Positions 48,362 through 55,951 of a DNA stretch of 64,000 nucleotides are shown piece after piece. The notes under the pieces are model-generated. The model did no database searches, was not told where the DNA came from, and saw only the letters and a program-made list of their open reading frames with translations. The position numbers and the translations under genes were made by a program. The DNA comes from Tuwongella immobilis (lineage in GTDB: Bacteria; Planctomycetota; Planctomycetia; Gemmatales; Gemmataceae): the NCBI RefSeq assembly GCF_901538355.1, contig NZ_LR593887.1, forward strand, positions 1,898,920 through 1,962,919, read 5' to 3'. Each line of letters begins with the position of its first letter. Position 1 is the stretch's first letter.

Positions 48362-48954
48362 AATGGTCATTGCCGGGCAATTCGTGGAATCCGCCCCAGT
48401 TGCAGACGGCCCGCCTGACCATTCGGCCGCTGGTACCCAACGATGCCGAGGCGATTTTCGCGTTTTGCTCCGATTCCCGAATGACGGAATACACACTCTG
48501 GGAAACGCATCAATCCATTGCAGATACGATGCAGTTTCTCCGCGAATACGCTCCATCCCGCTATCGGGAACAGATCCCCGAACCACTCGGAATCGTCCTG
48601 CGGAACGACCATTCCGATTCAGTCATCGGCACGCTGGGGGGCTTCTGGATCTCCAAATCCAACGGCACCATGGAACTCGGCTACGCCATCGCCGCCAATT
48701 TCTGGGGACTTGGCTTTGCCACCGAAGCAAGCCAAGCCCTCATCGATTATCTGTTCACCGACTACCCCATTGAACGGCTGCAAGCCCGAAGCATGACCCC
48801 GAATCGGGCCAGTTACCGCGTGTTGGAAAAACTGGGATTCCGCTACGAAGGCACCATGCGCTCGCTGATCTACCGCCGCGGCCGCTACTGGGATGTTGGC
48901 ATCTTCGGCATGCTCCGAGCCGACTGGGAATCCTCTCGGCGCACACGGACCTAA
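48358..48954 (+). CDS. GNAT N-acetyltransferase (RimJ/RimL-like)
   Basis: A 198-residue acetyltransferase. It opens LQTARLTIRPLVPNDAEAIFAF and has the RimJ/RimL core GTMELGYAIAANFWGLGFATEASQALIDYLF followed by NRASYRVLEKLGFRYEGTMR. It transfers acetyl from acetyl-CoA to a protein N-terminus or small amine. It overlaps the sugar kinase by four bases and ends just before the tRNA-Sec gene and the prophage. Confidence 0.87.
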   Translation: MKWSLPGNSWNPPQLQTARLTIRPLVPNDAEAIFAFCSDSRMTEYTLWETHQSIADTMQFLREYAPSRYREQIPEPLGIVLRNDHSDSVIGTLGGFWISKSNGTMELGYAIAANFWGLGFATEASQALIDYLFTDYPIERLQARSMTPNRASYRVLEKLGFRYEGTMRSLIYRRGRYWDVGIFGMLRADWESSRRTRT

Positions 48955-48981
48955 TTTGATATCATGACCGTGTCGAATGAG

Positions 48982-49076
48982 GGAAGTGTTCCCGTAGCTG
49001 GTGCTCGGTGCGGTCTTCAAAACCGTCATCGGGTGGTATCCCCACCCGAGGTGGGTTCGATTCCCATCCGCTTCCG
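48982..49076 (+). tRNA. selC: tRNA-Sec (anticodon TCA)
   Basis: A 95-base gene. The acceptor GGAAGTG pairs with CGCTTCC, followed by discriminator G; the anticodon arm CGGT/ACCG holds the loop CTTCAAA with anticodon TCA; a long variable arm CGGGTGG/CCACCCG marks a class II tRNA; the T-arm is GTGGG-TTCGATT-CCCAT. This reads UGA as selenocysteine. CCA is not encoded. The 3' half is antisense to the integrase gene end. selA, selB and selD are not in the window. Confidence 0.93.
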
Positions 49077-50327
49077 TGAATTTGTTTGAGTGTCACAGTG
49101 AAAACCGCTCGTTGTGTGAAATTCGCCTTGTTTTTGCGAGGTTTCAGATTTGGGGGAACGCTCCAGATCGTCAGAGATCGCTTCTGAGTGCGCCGCTTTT
49201 TGCGCCGCTTTTGGTGGTGGGGTCCATTGCTGGGCTGCGTCAAAACTGGAGTCCGTCGTGTCGATGTAATGCCGCATGGCGACGGCCTGGGTGTTGCCGA
49301 TCCATTTGGTAACCACAGCGAGCGGAAAGTTTGCCGCCAGGTCACTTTCGCATGATGCTCGCAGCGCGTGCCAGATGCGTGGCCAGGGAGTCAGGCCAGC
49401 ACGACGCACTACTTTGGCAAGGGTGGTGCGGAGATTGGCACCGGCCCAGCCGTCCGCCCCGGCAGCCCGTTGACGGAAATCCTCGGGCATTACAAACTCC
49501 GTCCCTTCCGGAGTTGCATCCCAAGCAGCCTCCAGATGCGGGCGAAGCAGGGGGAAGATGGGAATCGTGCGAATCCCGGTCTTTGGGCTTTCGAGGACGA
49601 TTCGCCCACGCCCCCAATCGATGTCGCCCCATCGCAACGAGAACGGTTCACTTGGGACGCGCATGCCGGTGTATCGTGCAAATGCGACCAAGAGCCGCCA
49701 CCATAAGTTGGGGCAGTGCTCGATGACTTTGTGAATATCCTCATTGCTGACATAGGTACGACGTTCGGATGGGTTCCCACCTTTGCAGCTTGCGTGCTCC
49801 CAAGGGTGCGGGCGTTTGAACTGGCGGGCGGCTTCTCCCCACATCGTTTTCGCGTGCCCGAGGCGTTTGTGACGTGTGCTCGGTCGCAGGTCGGCCATCG
49901 CATCCAGGAAGGTTTCCGCGTCGGCATGGCAGATGGATTCTAATCGGCGATGACCAAACAGCCGAATGAGCAGATCGACTGTTTGTCGCCATGTGCGAAT
50001 CGAGGTCGGTTTGTGGCCCGCTCTCACTCGCCCTTCGATCCACTGCGTCAGCCATTGTTCGACGGTGAATCGTTCTTCGAGGACGATCAGATCTACCGCA
50101 GCAAGTTTCTCTTTGAGTTGTTCCCCGATGGCATCCAGCCAAACCGCTGTTTCTCGTGGCAGCGGCTGACCGCTTAATTGGGCCGCCAAGATCATCTCGA
50201 CATGCCGGCGGACTGACTCCGCATCCTTCTTCGAGATCTTCCCCAGTCGGATGGTCTTGCGTTTTCTGTCGCTGCTGAGGAACTGGATTCGCCGTGTGCC
50301 ATTCGGGTCATTGACAAGACTGGCCAT
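49026..50327 (-). CDS. int: Tyrosine-type phage integrase
   Basis: A 433-residue site-specific recombinase. The N-terminal SAM-like domain is near ERFTVEQWLTQWIEGRVRAGHKP. The catalytic domain has AFARYTGMRVPSEPFSLRWGDID (first Arg), PRIWHALRASCESDLA (His-x-x-Arg) and NTQAVAMRHYIDTT (Tyr nucleophile). The last ~17 codons are read from the antisense strand of the tRNA-Sec 3' half, so the attachment core lies within the integrase reading frame. This is the usual arrangement for integrases that target tRNA genes. Confidence 0.93.
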   Translation of the reverse strand: MASLVNDPNGTRRIQFLSSDRKRKTIRLGKISKKDAESVRRHVEMILAAQLSGQPLPRETAVWLDAIGEQLKEKLAAVDLIVLEERFTVEQWLTQWIEGRVRAGHKPTSIRTWRQTVDLLIRLFGHRRLESICHADAETFLDAMADLRPSTRHKRLGHAKTMWGEAARQFKRPHPWEHASCKGGNPSERRTYVSNEDIHKVIEHCPNLWWRLLVAFARYTGMRVPSEPFSLRWGDIDWGRGRIVLESPKTGIRTIPIFPLLRPHLEAAWDATPEGTEFVMPEDFRQRAAGADGWAGANLRTTLAKVVRRAGLTPWPRIWHALRASCESDLAANFPLAVVTKWIGNTQAVAMRHYIDTTDSSFDAAQQWTPPPKAAQKAAHSEAISDDLERSPKSETSQKQGEFHTTSGFHCDTQTNSRKRMGIEPTSGGDTTR

Positions 50328-50406
50328 GTGCGCTATTACCTCAATTGCATGTGAGGGCGAGGGGGAGACGCGGTGGGTGCATGGACGGCACCTGCCGCGT
50401 TATTTT

Positions 50407-51012
50407 TTACGCATGTCGATTTGTTCGTCGGATGATGCCTACAACGACACCGAACAGATAGTCACCAGGGCTAATCGTATGCTCCCAACCGTCCGGAGAT
50501 TTCAATCTCCCACGATCTAATCTTTTGCAGACGCATCCTTCCTCATTGATCCAAGCAACACAAATATCACCTTGTTCAGGAACACTGTTCCGTTTGGTCA
50601 AAATGTAATCACCATTCAAAATGTGTTCGTCAACCATACTATCTCCGCGAACTTTGTAAGCAACGCAGTCATAAAACATATGTCCAACTGCAAGTTTTTC
50701 ATGGATCGAAGATCCTTCAAGATGGCCGGGTCCAGCGCCGACCTCGCCCAGCACTTCAATTTCAACCGCCAATTCTTGCGCAATAAATCTCGCTGGATGA
50801 TCTTCTGGAAGGTATCGAGCAAGCTCGCCAGGTTGAAGCCTCAAAGCGATTTCTAATTGACGGACCAAATGAGGCGATTGCTCAACACCTCTCGCACCGT
50901 TCTCAAGTTGTGAAATGTATTGCGGAGTTCTTCCGACTATCGATGCTAGTTCGGTTGCGTTCATGCCCAAGTTTTTTCGTGCATCACGAACAGCTTCACC
51001 TAATCCCATCAT
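50407..51012 (-). CDS. Phage repressor, LexA/CI-like (HTH + S24 peptidase)
   Basis: A 201-residue regulator. The N-terminal Xre helix-turn-helix reads LGMNATELASIVGRTPQYISQLENGARG. The C-terminal S24 domain has the nucleophile in YKVRGDSMVDEHIL and the general-base Lys in CVCKRLDRG. A possible cleavage Ala-Gly lies in LGEVGAGPG. It should keep the prophage silent and be inactivated by RecA-stimulated self-cleavage. It is divergent from the KilA-N gene across three operators. Confidence 0.92.
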   Translation of the reverse strand: MMGLGEAVRDARKNLGMNATELASIVGRTPQYISQLENGARGVEQSPHLVRQLEIALRLQPGELARYLPEDHPARFIAQELAVEIEVLGEVGAGPGHLEGSSIHEKLAVGHMFYDCVAYKVRGDSMVDEHILNGDYILTKRNSVPEQGDICVAWINEEGCVCKRLDRGRLKSPDGWEHTISPGDYLFGVVVGIIRRTNRHA

Positions 51013-51029
51013 TGCACCTATTTTGAATT

Positions 51030-51082
51030 AACACCTGTTGACTCGGATTGTAACACGTGCTAATATTGACTTAGCACGTGTT
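51030..51082. promoter_or_regulatory. Lysogeny switch: three operators within divergent promoters
   Basis: AACACCTGTT (51030-51039), AACACGTGCT (51052-51061) and AGCACGTGTT (51073-51082) all fit the palindrome AACACGTGTT. Their centres are 22 and 21 bases apart, two helical turns. A rightward promoter TTGACT (51038-51043), 17-base spacer, TAATAT (51061-51066) overlaps the first two sites. A leftward promoter TTACAA (complement of 51048-51053) with 17 bases to TAATTC (complement of 51025-51030) faces the repressor gene. Confidence 0.8.
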
Positions 51083-51097
51083 ACAATACTGTACGCC

Positions 51098-51838
51098 ATG
51101 TCACAACGCGTGTCAACACAACATCCAGAAGAGTATCGAATTGTGACTACATCCATGATCCAACGCAAACTTGGTGAGCATCCAGTGCAGCAACGCAATG
51201 ATGGATACATCAATGCAACGCAATTGTGTAAAGCGGCGGGGAAGTTGTTTGCCGATTATCGACGTTCTGCTGAGACAAAGGCATTTTTAGATGCGTTGGG
51301 GAGCGATATGGGAATTCCCATATCGGCGGAAACAACGGAACTGCAGATTTGCAGATCGGTTTTGATCGAAGCGAAAAAAGGAGGTGCGGGCCCTCAAGGC
51401 ACCTGGGTCCACCCACGAGTTGCGATTGATTTGGCCCGGTGGTGCTCGCCTCAGTTTGCGGTTGTGGTGAATGGCTGGATCTTCGAGCTGATGAATCGGG
51501 GCAGCGTAGCACAACCGTCGACATCAATGCCTGGGGCGAGCGCGAAAATCCCCGTGCTGAAAAAGGGTCGCCGCGCTGCAATCGAAAATAATTCAGACGA
51601 CCATTACGACATTATGGAGCACCTGCTGTCGACGGGTCGAAATCCGACTGCCCGCCAACTCTACCTTATCAAACAACTCACCGACATCTTGTTGCGAGTG
51701 TGCGGCTATCAACCGCGAACCGATGGGCGGGTCGAATACAAATACAGTGCACCTGCAGCATTGGCGTTGATCTACGCAGTCTGGATCGATCACATGCTCG
51801 AAGCGGATGCAGACCACTACTTCGGTCTCGATGACTGA
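51098..51838 (+). CDS. KilA-N domain protein
   Basis: A 246-residue phage protein. The KilA-N DNA-binding domain spans about residues 22-130: QQRNDGYINATQLCKAAGKLFADY, then GTWVHPRVAIDLARWCSPQFAVVVNGWIFELM. The C-terminal ~110 residues are unassigned. ATG 51098 lies 32 bases after the predicted rightward -10 box. In this position, first gene under the operator-controlled promoter, it may act as a Cro-like or early regulator; that is inferred. Confidence 0.87.
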   Translation: MSQRVSTQHPEEYRIVTTSMIQRKLGEHPVQQRNDGYINATQLCKAAGKLFADYRRSAETKAFLDALGSDMGIPISAETTELQICRSVLIEAKKGGAGPQGTWVHPRVAIDLARWCSPQFAVVVNGWIFELMNRGSVAQPSTSMPGASAKIPVLKKGRRAAIENNSDDHYDIMEHLLSTGRNPTARQLYLIKQLTDILLRVCGYQPRTDGRVEYKYSAPAALALIYAVWIDHMLEADADHYFGLDD

Positions 51839-51912
51839 TTGAGCAGCCCCCGCGAGCGGGAATCCCTCATCCCGCTCGCCGTCCGTCCCGTACCCCACTT
51901 GAGAATGCACCG

Positions 51913-52548
51913 ATGACGAACCTCCTCAAAGCCCGCCAGGTGGCCGAGTACCTGCACGTACCTTGCCGCGAATTCCTGGACATGGTCGAGGCTGGCCAAG
52001 GGCCGGTCTGCATCCTACTGCCATCTGGTCGGCGTCGGTGGCGGCTTGCCGATGTCGATGCGTGGGTGGCCTGCCATGCGGTGAGCGTGTCCGCCGCTGC
52101 CGCTGCCACTGCCGCCGCTCCCGCGCCTGCCCCTCCTGAACCCGCGCCTGTCCCGTTGCCTGTCCCCCCGGTGAACGATTGCACCGGGACGAATGCCCAA
52201 AATCAGGGGGGCCGACCGTCCGGGACGGGGGACGGGACAGGCGAGACCGCAGAAAATAATTCAGATAATTTCGCATCCGAATCCGCTGATGCGACTGGTG
52301 CGATTGCGGACAAGCTGTCGCAAGCCCAAATCGAAGTGCTGAGCGTGCTGCCGATGCACGGGACATGGCTGACAACACCAGCAGCAGCCCGACGCATAAG
52401 TGCTGATATCTCGCCGACTTCGGGCGATTTTCGCCGCAAGATTCGCCAGCTAAAAGAGGCCCGGTTGATCGATTCCACCAACCAAGGATTGCGGCTTACG
52501 GAACTGGGCAAATCGGTGCGGTTACACCTGGAAAATGAACCGCCGTGA
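51913..52548 (+). CDS. DNA-binding protein with excisionase-like N-terminus
   Basis: A 211-residue protein. Residues 1-50 look like a MerR/excisionase helix-turn-helix (LLKARQVAEYLHVPCREFLDMVEAG; WRLADVDAWV). A Pro/Ala-rich linker (about 55-90) and a Gly/Ser/Asn-rich stretch follow. Residues 135-211 form a likely winged helix (LSQAQIEVLSVLPMHGTW; RRKIRQLKEARLIDSTNQGLRLTELGKSV). A regulator role is inferred from the two DNA-binding ends. It follows the KilA-N gene by 74 bases. Confidence 0.7.
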   Translation: MTNLLKARQVAEYLHVPCREFLDMVEAGQGPVCILLPSGRRRWRLADVDAWVACHAVSVSAAAAATAAAPAPAPPEPAPVPLPVPPVNDCTGTNAQNQGGRPSGTGDGTGETAENNSDNFASESADATGAIADKLSQAQIEVLSVLPMHGTWLTTPAAARRISADISPTSGDFRRKIRQLKEARLIDSTNQGLRLTELGKSVRLHLENEPP

Positions 52549-52549
52549 C

Positions 52550-52588
52550 GCCTGTCCCGGACAGGCAAAACCCATTCGTCCCGGACAT
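52550..52588. promoter_or_regulatory. Inverted repeat with extra half-site
   Basis: GCCTGTCC (52550-52557) and GGACAGGC (52559-52566) form a 17-base palindrome with a single central base. TCCCGGACA recurs at 52580-52588. It lies right after the preceding stop and about 80 bases before the next gene, as an operator or a short hairpin would. Confidence 0.45.
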
Positions 52589-52668
52589 AGGGAATCGCAC
52601 AACCCCTGCTACCGTTGAAGTCGTGATCGCTGGAGATCACCGAATCGAAACTCAAATGCGAGGTGAGC

Positions 52669-52902
52669 ATGTACAAGATCGCGGAAGTGAAGAAGCCAAG
52701 CGCAGTGCCGCAGATCGCACTGCGGCTCGAAGAGATTGCCCGAGCGATGGGCATCAGCACCGCATCAGTCCGCAAGCTGGTGCGGAACACCGATATCCCG
52801 GTGATTCGCCTACCGAAAAGCCGCGTCATGATCTTCCCCACCCGCGAGGTGACGGAATGGCTCAGCAAGCAAGTCAAGAAAGGCGGTGAGGCCAATGGGT
52901 GA
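52669..52902 (+). CDS. Excisionase-like helix-turn-helix protein
   Basis: A 77-residue protein. It reads LRLEEIARAMGISTASVRKLVRNTDIPVIRLPKSRVMIFPTREVTEWL, a complete winged excisionase/MerR-type DNA-binding fold. It may be the directionality factor for the integrase or an early regulator. ATG 52669 lies five bases after GAGGTG; a GTG at 52663 is possible. It overlaps the next gene by eight bases. Confidence 0.75.
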   Translation: MYKIAEVKKPSAVPQIALRLEEIARAMGISTASVRKLVRNTDIPVIRLPKSRVMIFPTREVTEWLSKQVKKGGEANG

Positions 52903-53329
52903 GCTGATCGAGCTTCGGGTGCCCAAACACAACCGAATCGAGCTCTTTGATTTCGCTATGACGCTATCCGAAACATGCGGATTCGCAGGCGCAATGGCTT
53001 TTGGTCAGATGGCCGGAAGCATGTCCGAGACGTGCTGGGAATGGTCCCAGGAGACGTTCGGAACCGCCGAGCAACGTGGGCCCAAAGGAGCATTGCTGCA
53101 CCTCGAAAAGGAAGCCCGGGAGGCCGTCGAGGCCATCGGGACCGACAACCTGACCGAGGAACTGGCCGACTGTCAGATCCTCATCTGGGACGCGGCCCGC
53201 CGCGCTGGGCTGGGACCAGTCGAGCTGCTCCATGCGGTCAGACAGAAGCTCGAAAAGAACATGGCCCGCCAGTGGCCGATGCCCACAACAGATCTGCCCG
53301 TCGAGCACATCCGGGAGGGCAGCAAATGA
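52895..53329 (+). CDS. DUF550-like (MazG-related) nucleotide pyrophosphohydrolase
   Basis: A 144-residue protein. The middle and C-terminal part reads GPKGALLHLEKEAREAVEA, then LTEELADCQILIWDAARRAGLGPVELLHAVRQKLEKNMARQWP, the helix pair of the DUF550/dATP-dGTP pyrophosphohydrolase group, whose Glu and Asp residues bind magnesium. Phages use such enzymes to adjust nucleotide pools. The N-terminal 60 residues are unassigned. ATGA overlap with the next gene. Confidence 0.75.
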   Translation: MGELIELRVPKHNRIELFDFAMTLSETCGFAGAMAFGQMAGSMSETCWEWSQETFGTAEQRGPKGALLHLEKEAREAVEAIGTDNLTEELADCQILIWDAARRAGLGPVELLHAVRQKLEKNMARQWPMPTTDLPVEHIREGSK

Positions 53330-53886
53330 CTCCCGAGCAACTGGTGGAGAAGTTCTGGGATGGTGCAATGGCTGTCGCAGCATCATTCGTCAGTAAAAAC
53401 CGCAGCCTTCGCCAACACTCTGATGAGTTGCGATCCCGTGCATCTGAAGCACTCTGGCGATCCGCTCAGCGATTTACGACGGAGCATCATGCCGAGGCGA
53501 AGTTCTGGACTTACGCCAAGCATCGTGTGCATGGGGCTTGTCTGGATTACTGCCGGGAGTTGCATAGCACTTGGCTGGTCAATGGCCCAAAAGCGAAAGT
53601 GGTGCCATTTACCGATCTGGCCAATGAGGACGGCTTTTGTCGCCAACCGGAGTTGCGATTCTCAGCACAGATGGGACCGATTGCTGATTTCATCAACGAA
53701 TCGCAATGGGCCAATTTAACGCGATGTCTAACGAGCCGTCATCGCGACATTTTGCGTTTGAGATTCGAGTCAGGGCGGTCGTACTCCGAGATCGGCAGAT
53801 TGTTTGGCATTCGGCCAAACAGGGTCATGTCGATTGTGCGTCAGTCAATCAAACGGATTCTGTCTTCGGTGAGGGTGGCCGCATGA
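53326..53886 (+). CDS. Sigma-70-like protein 1
   Basis: A 186-residue protein. Region 2-like sequence: DELRSRASEALWRSAQRFTTEHHAEAKFWTYAKHRVHGACLDYCREL. Region 4-like helix-turn-helix: LTSRHRDILRLRFESGRSYSEIGRLFGIRPNRVMSIVRQSIKRI. It lacks region 1.1 and most of region 3, like small alternative sigma factors. Whether it recruits RNA polymerase to late promoters is inferred. It overlaps both neighbours by four bases. Confidence 0.8.
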   Translation: MTPEQLVEKFWDGAMAVAASFVSKNRSLRQHSDELRSRASEALWRSAQRFTTEHHAEAKFWTYAKHRVHGACLDYCRELHSTWLVNGPKAKVVPFTDLANEDGFCRQPELRFSAQMGPIADFINESQWANLTRCLTSRHRDILRLRFESGRSYSEIGRLFGIRPNRVMSIVRQSIKRILSSVRVAA

Positions 53887-54497
53887 CATCCAATGCGAAG
53901 GAACGTCGCCGCTTTACTCGGGTGGGTGGGTATACCAAACTCCCTTTCGACTTTATCACCGAGGAAGAACAACGGCTGTTGGTCGAGGAGCATGTCCCAT
54001 TCGCCCTGCGGGTAGTGCGTCATGCTGCGAAGAAGATCGGCCACCGCACGAACCAAAATCACTTCGATGAATTGGTGTCAGAGGCTCACCTGGCGCTGAT
54101 CCTGGCCGCGAAGCGATTTGATCCTGCCCGTGGTGTGCTCTTCAGCACCTATGCGTCGATTTGGATCCGTTCGTTTATCCGTCGATACCTCGTAACCCTC
54201 CCCAAAGACACGGGTTACGGAGCGACTTTGCTTCCTTCTGATGATTGCCGAGATGATTTCACAGCCCAGATCCCCGACAAGGCGGCACCGAAATCATGGG
54301 GCGAGGAGGAATGGCGGAAAGTCCTGAGAGTGCTACCTGACAAGCAAAAGCTGGTCGTCGAGATGCTATTTCGTTCTGGCCTGAACCTCGAACAAGCGGG
54401 TGCCAAACTCGGAATCAGCCGAGAGAGAGTGCGGCAACTCAAAGAAAAGGCCTTGGACCGGATCTTTCACAGAGCAGACATTCCGGAGGCACCATGA
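53883..54497 (+). CDS. Sigma-70-like protein 2
   Basis: A 204-residue sigma-like protein. Region 2: FDELVSEAHLALILAAKRFDPARGVLFSTYASIWIRSFIRRYL. Region 4: LPDKQKLVVEMLFRSGLNLEQAGAKLGISRERVRQLKEKALDRI. It is closer to the classic sigma-70 pattern than its upstream neighbour. A start at ATG 53883 overlaps the previous stop (ATGA). Two successive sigma genes in a prophage are unusual. Confidence 0.85.
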   Translation: MTSNAKERRRFTRVGGYTKLPFDFITEEEQRLLVEEHVPFALRVVRHAAKKIGHRTNQNHFDELVSEAHLALILAAKRFDPARGVLFSTYASIWIRSFIRRYLVTLPKDTGYGATLLPSDDCRDDFTAQIPDKAAPKSWGEEEWRKVLRVLPDKQKLVVEMLFRSGLNLEQAGAKLGISRERVRQLKEKALDRIFHRADIPEAP

Positions 54498-54928
54498 ACG
54501 CGATCGACATCCTGAACCGACTCGCTGATGCTGGCGAGGCCCATCTGAAGCAAGAAGCCGAGAACCGTGAGCGGCAAGAACGTGAACGGCTGGCACATGC
54601 ATGGAGCAACTTCCTCGCAACGGCACGCACCATCCTTGGTGACATCTTCCCGATTCCCGAAACAGCACCGGCTGCTTTCGACGGGAAACACACGTTCTCG
54701 CTGCCCTTCTATCCCTTTGGGATCGCAGTCTGGGCAGACATCTATCACAACATCACTTGGAAGCTGTCTGCCTTCCGCGTTGTGGTCCAGAAAGAGTTTT
54801 CACGCATTCAAGCGGTTGATCTGCTGCCAGAGCAATTCCAGTATTGCCAACGGCTCGACGTGGCCATCGCACTGGCCCGCCGCGTTGCAACCAATCAGCT
54901 AATCTCCACCACCATCCAACCCAACTGA
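54494..54928 (+). CDS. Hypothetical phage protein
   Basis: A 144-residue protein not recognised. Residues 5-50 are a charged helix, likely coiled coil (AHLKQEAENRERQERERLAHAW). The rest contains a hydrophobic beta-like stretch (FSLPFYPFGIAVWADIYHNI) and a final helix. It overlaps the second sigma gene by four bases and precedes the metallopeptidase-fold protein by nine. Confidence 0.65.
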   Translation: MNAIDILNRLADAGEAHLKQEAENRERQERERLAHAWSNFLATARTILGDIFPIPETAPAAFDGKHTFSLPFYPFGIAVWADIYHNITWKLSAFRVVVQKEFSRIQAVDLLPEQFQYCQRLDVAIALARRVATNQLISTTIQPN

Positions 54929-54937
54929 GGAACGCCC

Positions 54938-55489
54938 ATGGACGGAATCGAAGTCTGCACCCGGAAAAACCGGCCTGATCTGTACGAGATGTTGAAGGAT
55001 CTTATTGCAAAGCATCATGCCCATTTGTGCGAAGCGGACATTGTCATCTGTTTCAACTTCAATTGGAAGCCTGATTCCGACGGGCATCTTAAGCTGGTCG
55101 AAGTGACCCGAGCTAGCGCTGTCACCCAATGTCTGTCTGCAATCCGGGTCGATCTGATCATCACTCTGAACCAGCAGCATTTTGAAAAAATGGACGATAC
55201 GCAGAAACGGGCATGTCTGGATGAAGCCCTTTGCCGTTGTAAAGAACGGCAGGATCAATCCGGAAGGACCATTGGTTATCGGGTCAGCAAAATCGACTTC
55301 TGCGGCATGATGGAAAACATCAAGCGGTTCGGCCCATGGCAGACCACGTTGAAAACTGTCCAACGGCTGCTCAACGCCGAGGAGGAGCCGGGTCTGTTTG
55401 ACGCTGTCTCCGAAGAAATCGCCGACGCCGAATACGAGCTCTCAGAATCGGCAACCATCCCCATGCTGCCGGAGGGCCAATCATCATGA
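54938..55489 (+). CDS. Phage metallopeptidase-fold protein, active site degenerate
   Basis: A 183-residue protein that follows the layout of the putative phage metallopeptidase family: an N-terminal helix, a beta region (DLIITLNQQHFEKMDDTQKRACLDEALCRCKE) and a C-terminal helix. Where I recall the family having a HELCH-type zinc motif, this protein reads DEALCRC, lacking both histidines. It is probably catalytically dead or has another role. Family assignment is by pattern only. Confidence 0.55.
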   Translation: MDGIEVCTRKNRPDLYEMLKDLIAKHHAHLCEADIVICFNFNWKPDSDGHLKLVEVTRASAVTQCLSAIRVDLIITLNQQHFEKMDDTQKRACLDEALCRCKERQDQSGRTIGYRVSKIDFCGMMENIKRFGPWQTTLKTVQRLLNAEEEPGLFDAVSEEIADAEYELSESATIPMLPEGQSS

Positions 55490-55662
55490 CAACCGAGCTA
55501 CTGTGCCCGCGCTGCGGGCGGCATCTGTGGACGGATCGCCGCGATGGTCGCCGGTATTGTCCCGGCCTGTTGTGTGCAGGCCCACCGGCTGCTGCGCCAT
55601 CCAACAGCCCTAACAGTCCAGACATCTCGATGTCTAAAAGGATGGAGCCAAGTGCGAATTAA
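55486..55662 (+). CDS. Small zinc-ribbon protein
   Basis: A 58-residue protein starting at the ATGA overlap with the previous gene. The first 30 residues have two Cys pairs (LLCPRCGRHLW and YCPGLLC), fitting a zinc ribbon. The tail is Pro/Ser-rich. It overlaps the next gene by 11 bases. Confidence 0.6.
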   Translation: MTTELLCPRCGRHLWTDRRDGRRYCPGLLCAGPPAAAPSNSPNSPDISMSKRMEPSAN

Positions 55663-55951
55663 GACCCCCGAAGAACTGGGGCTCCCTCATCCTCCAGCGC
55701 ATCTGCGGGCCACCCTGGTCGCCGAACACGCGGCCAGGGTGGAGCGGGAGGAGCGACTGCACCCCACAACGCACCGATGCCAGTGCTGGGCCTGCGATGC
55801 GTTGGCGCCACCGTACCGATCGGCTGATTGGGCGAGATGGCATGTTCGAGAGACAAGCGGCTATCCACGACTGCTCGAAATTTACTGCCCTGCCTGCTTT
55901 GCGGAGTGGGGCTGGCCGGATGACACAGACGATTCACAACCGGAGGGATGA
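55652..55951 (+). CDS. Hypothetical Cys-rich phage protein
   Basis: A 99-residue protein starting at GTG 55652, five bases after GGAG. It has two Cys clusters (CQCWACD, YCPACF) and several Trp residues, consistent with a small zinc-binding domain. Function unknown. It ends in the ATGA overlap with the Sak4-like gene. Confidence 0.6.
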   Translation: MRIKTPEELGLPHPPAHLRATLVAEHAARVEREERLHPTTHRCQCWACDALAPPYRSADWARWHVRETSGYPRLLEIYCPACFAEWGWPDDTDDSQPEG

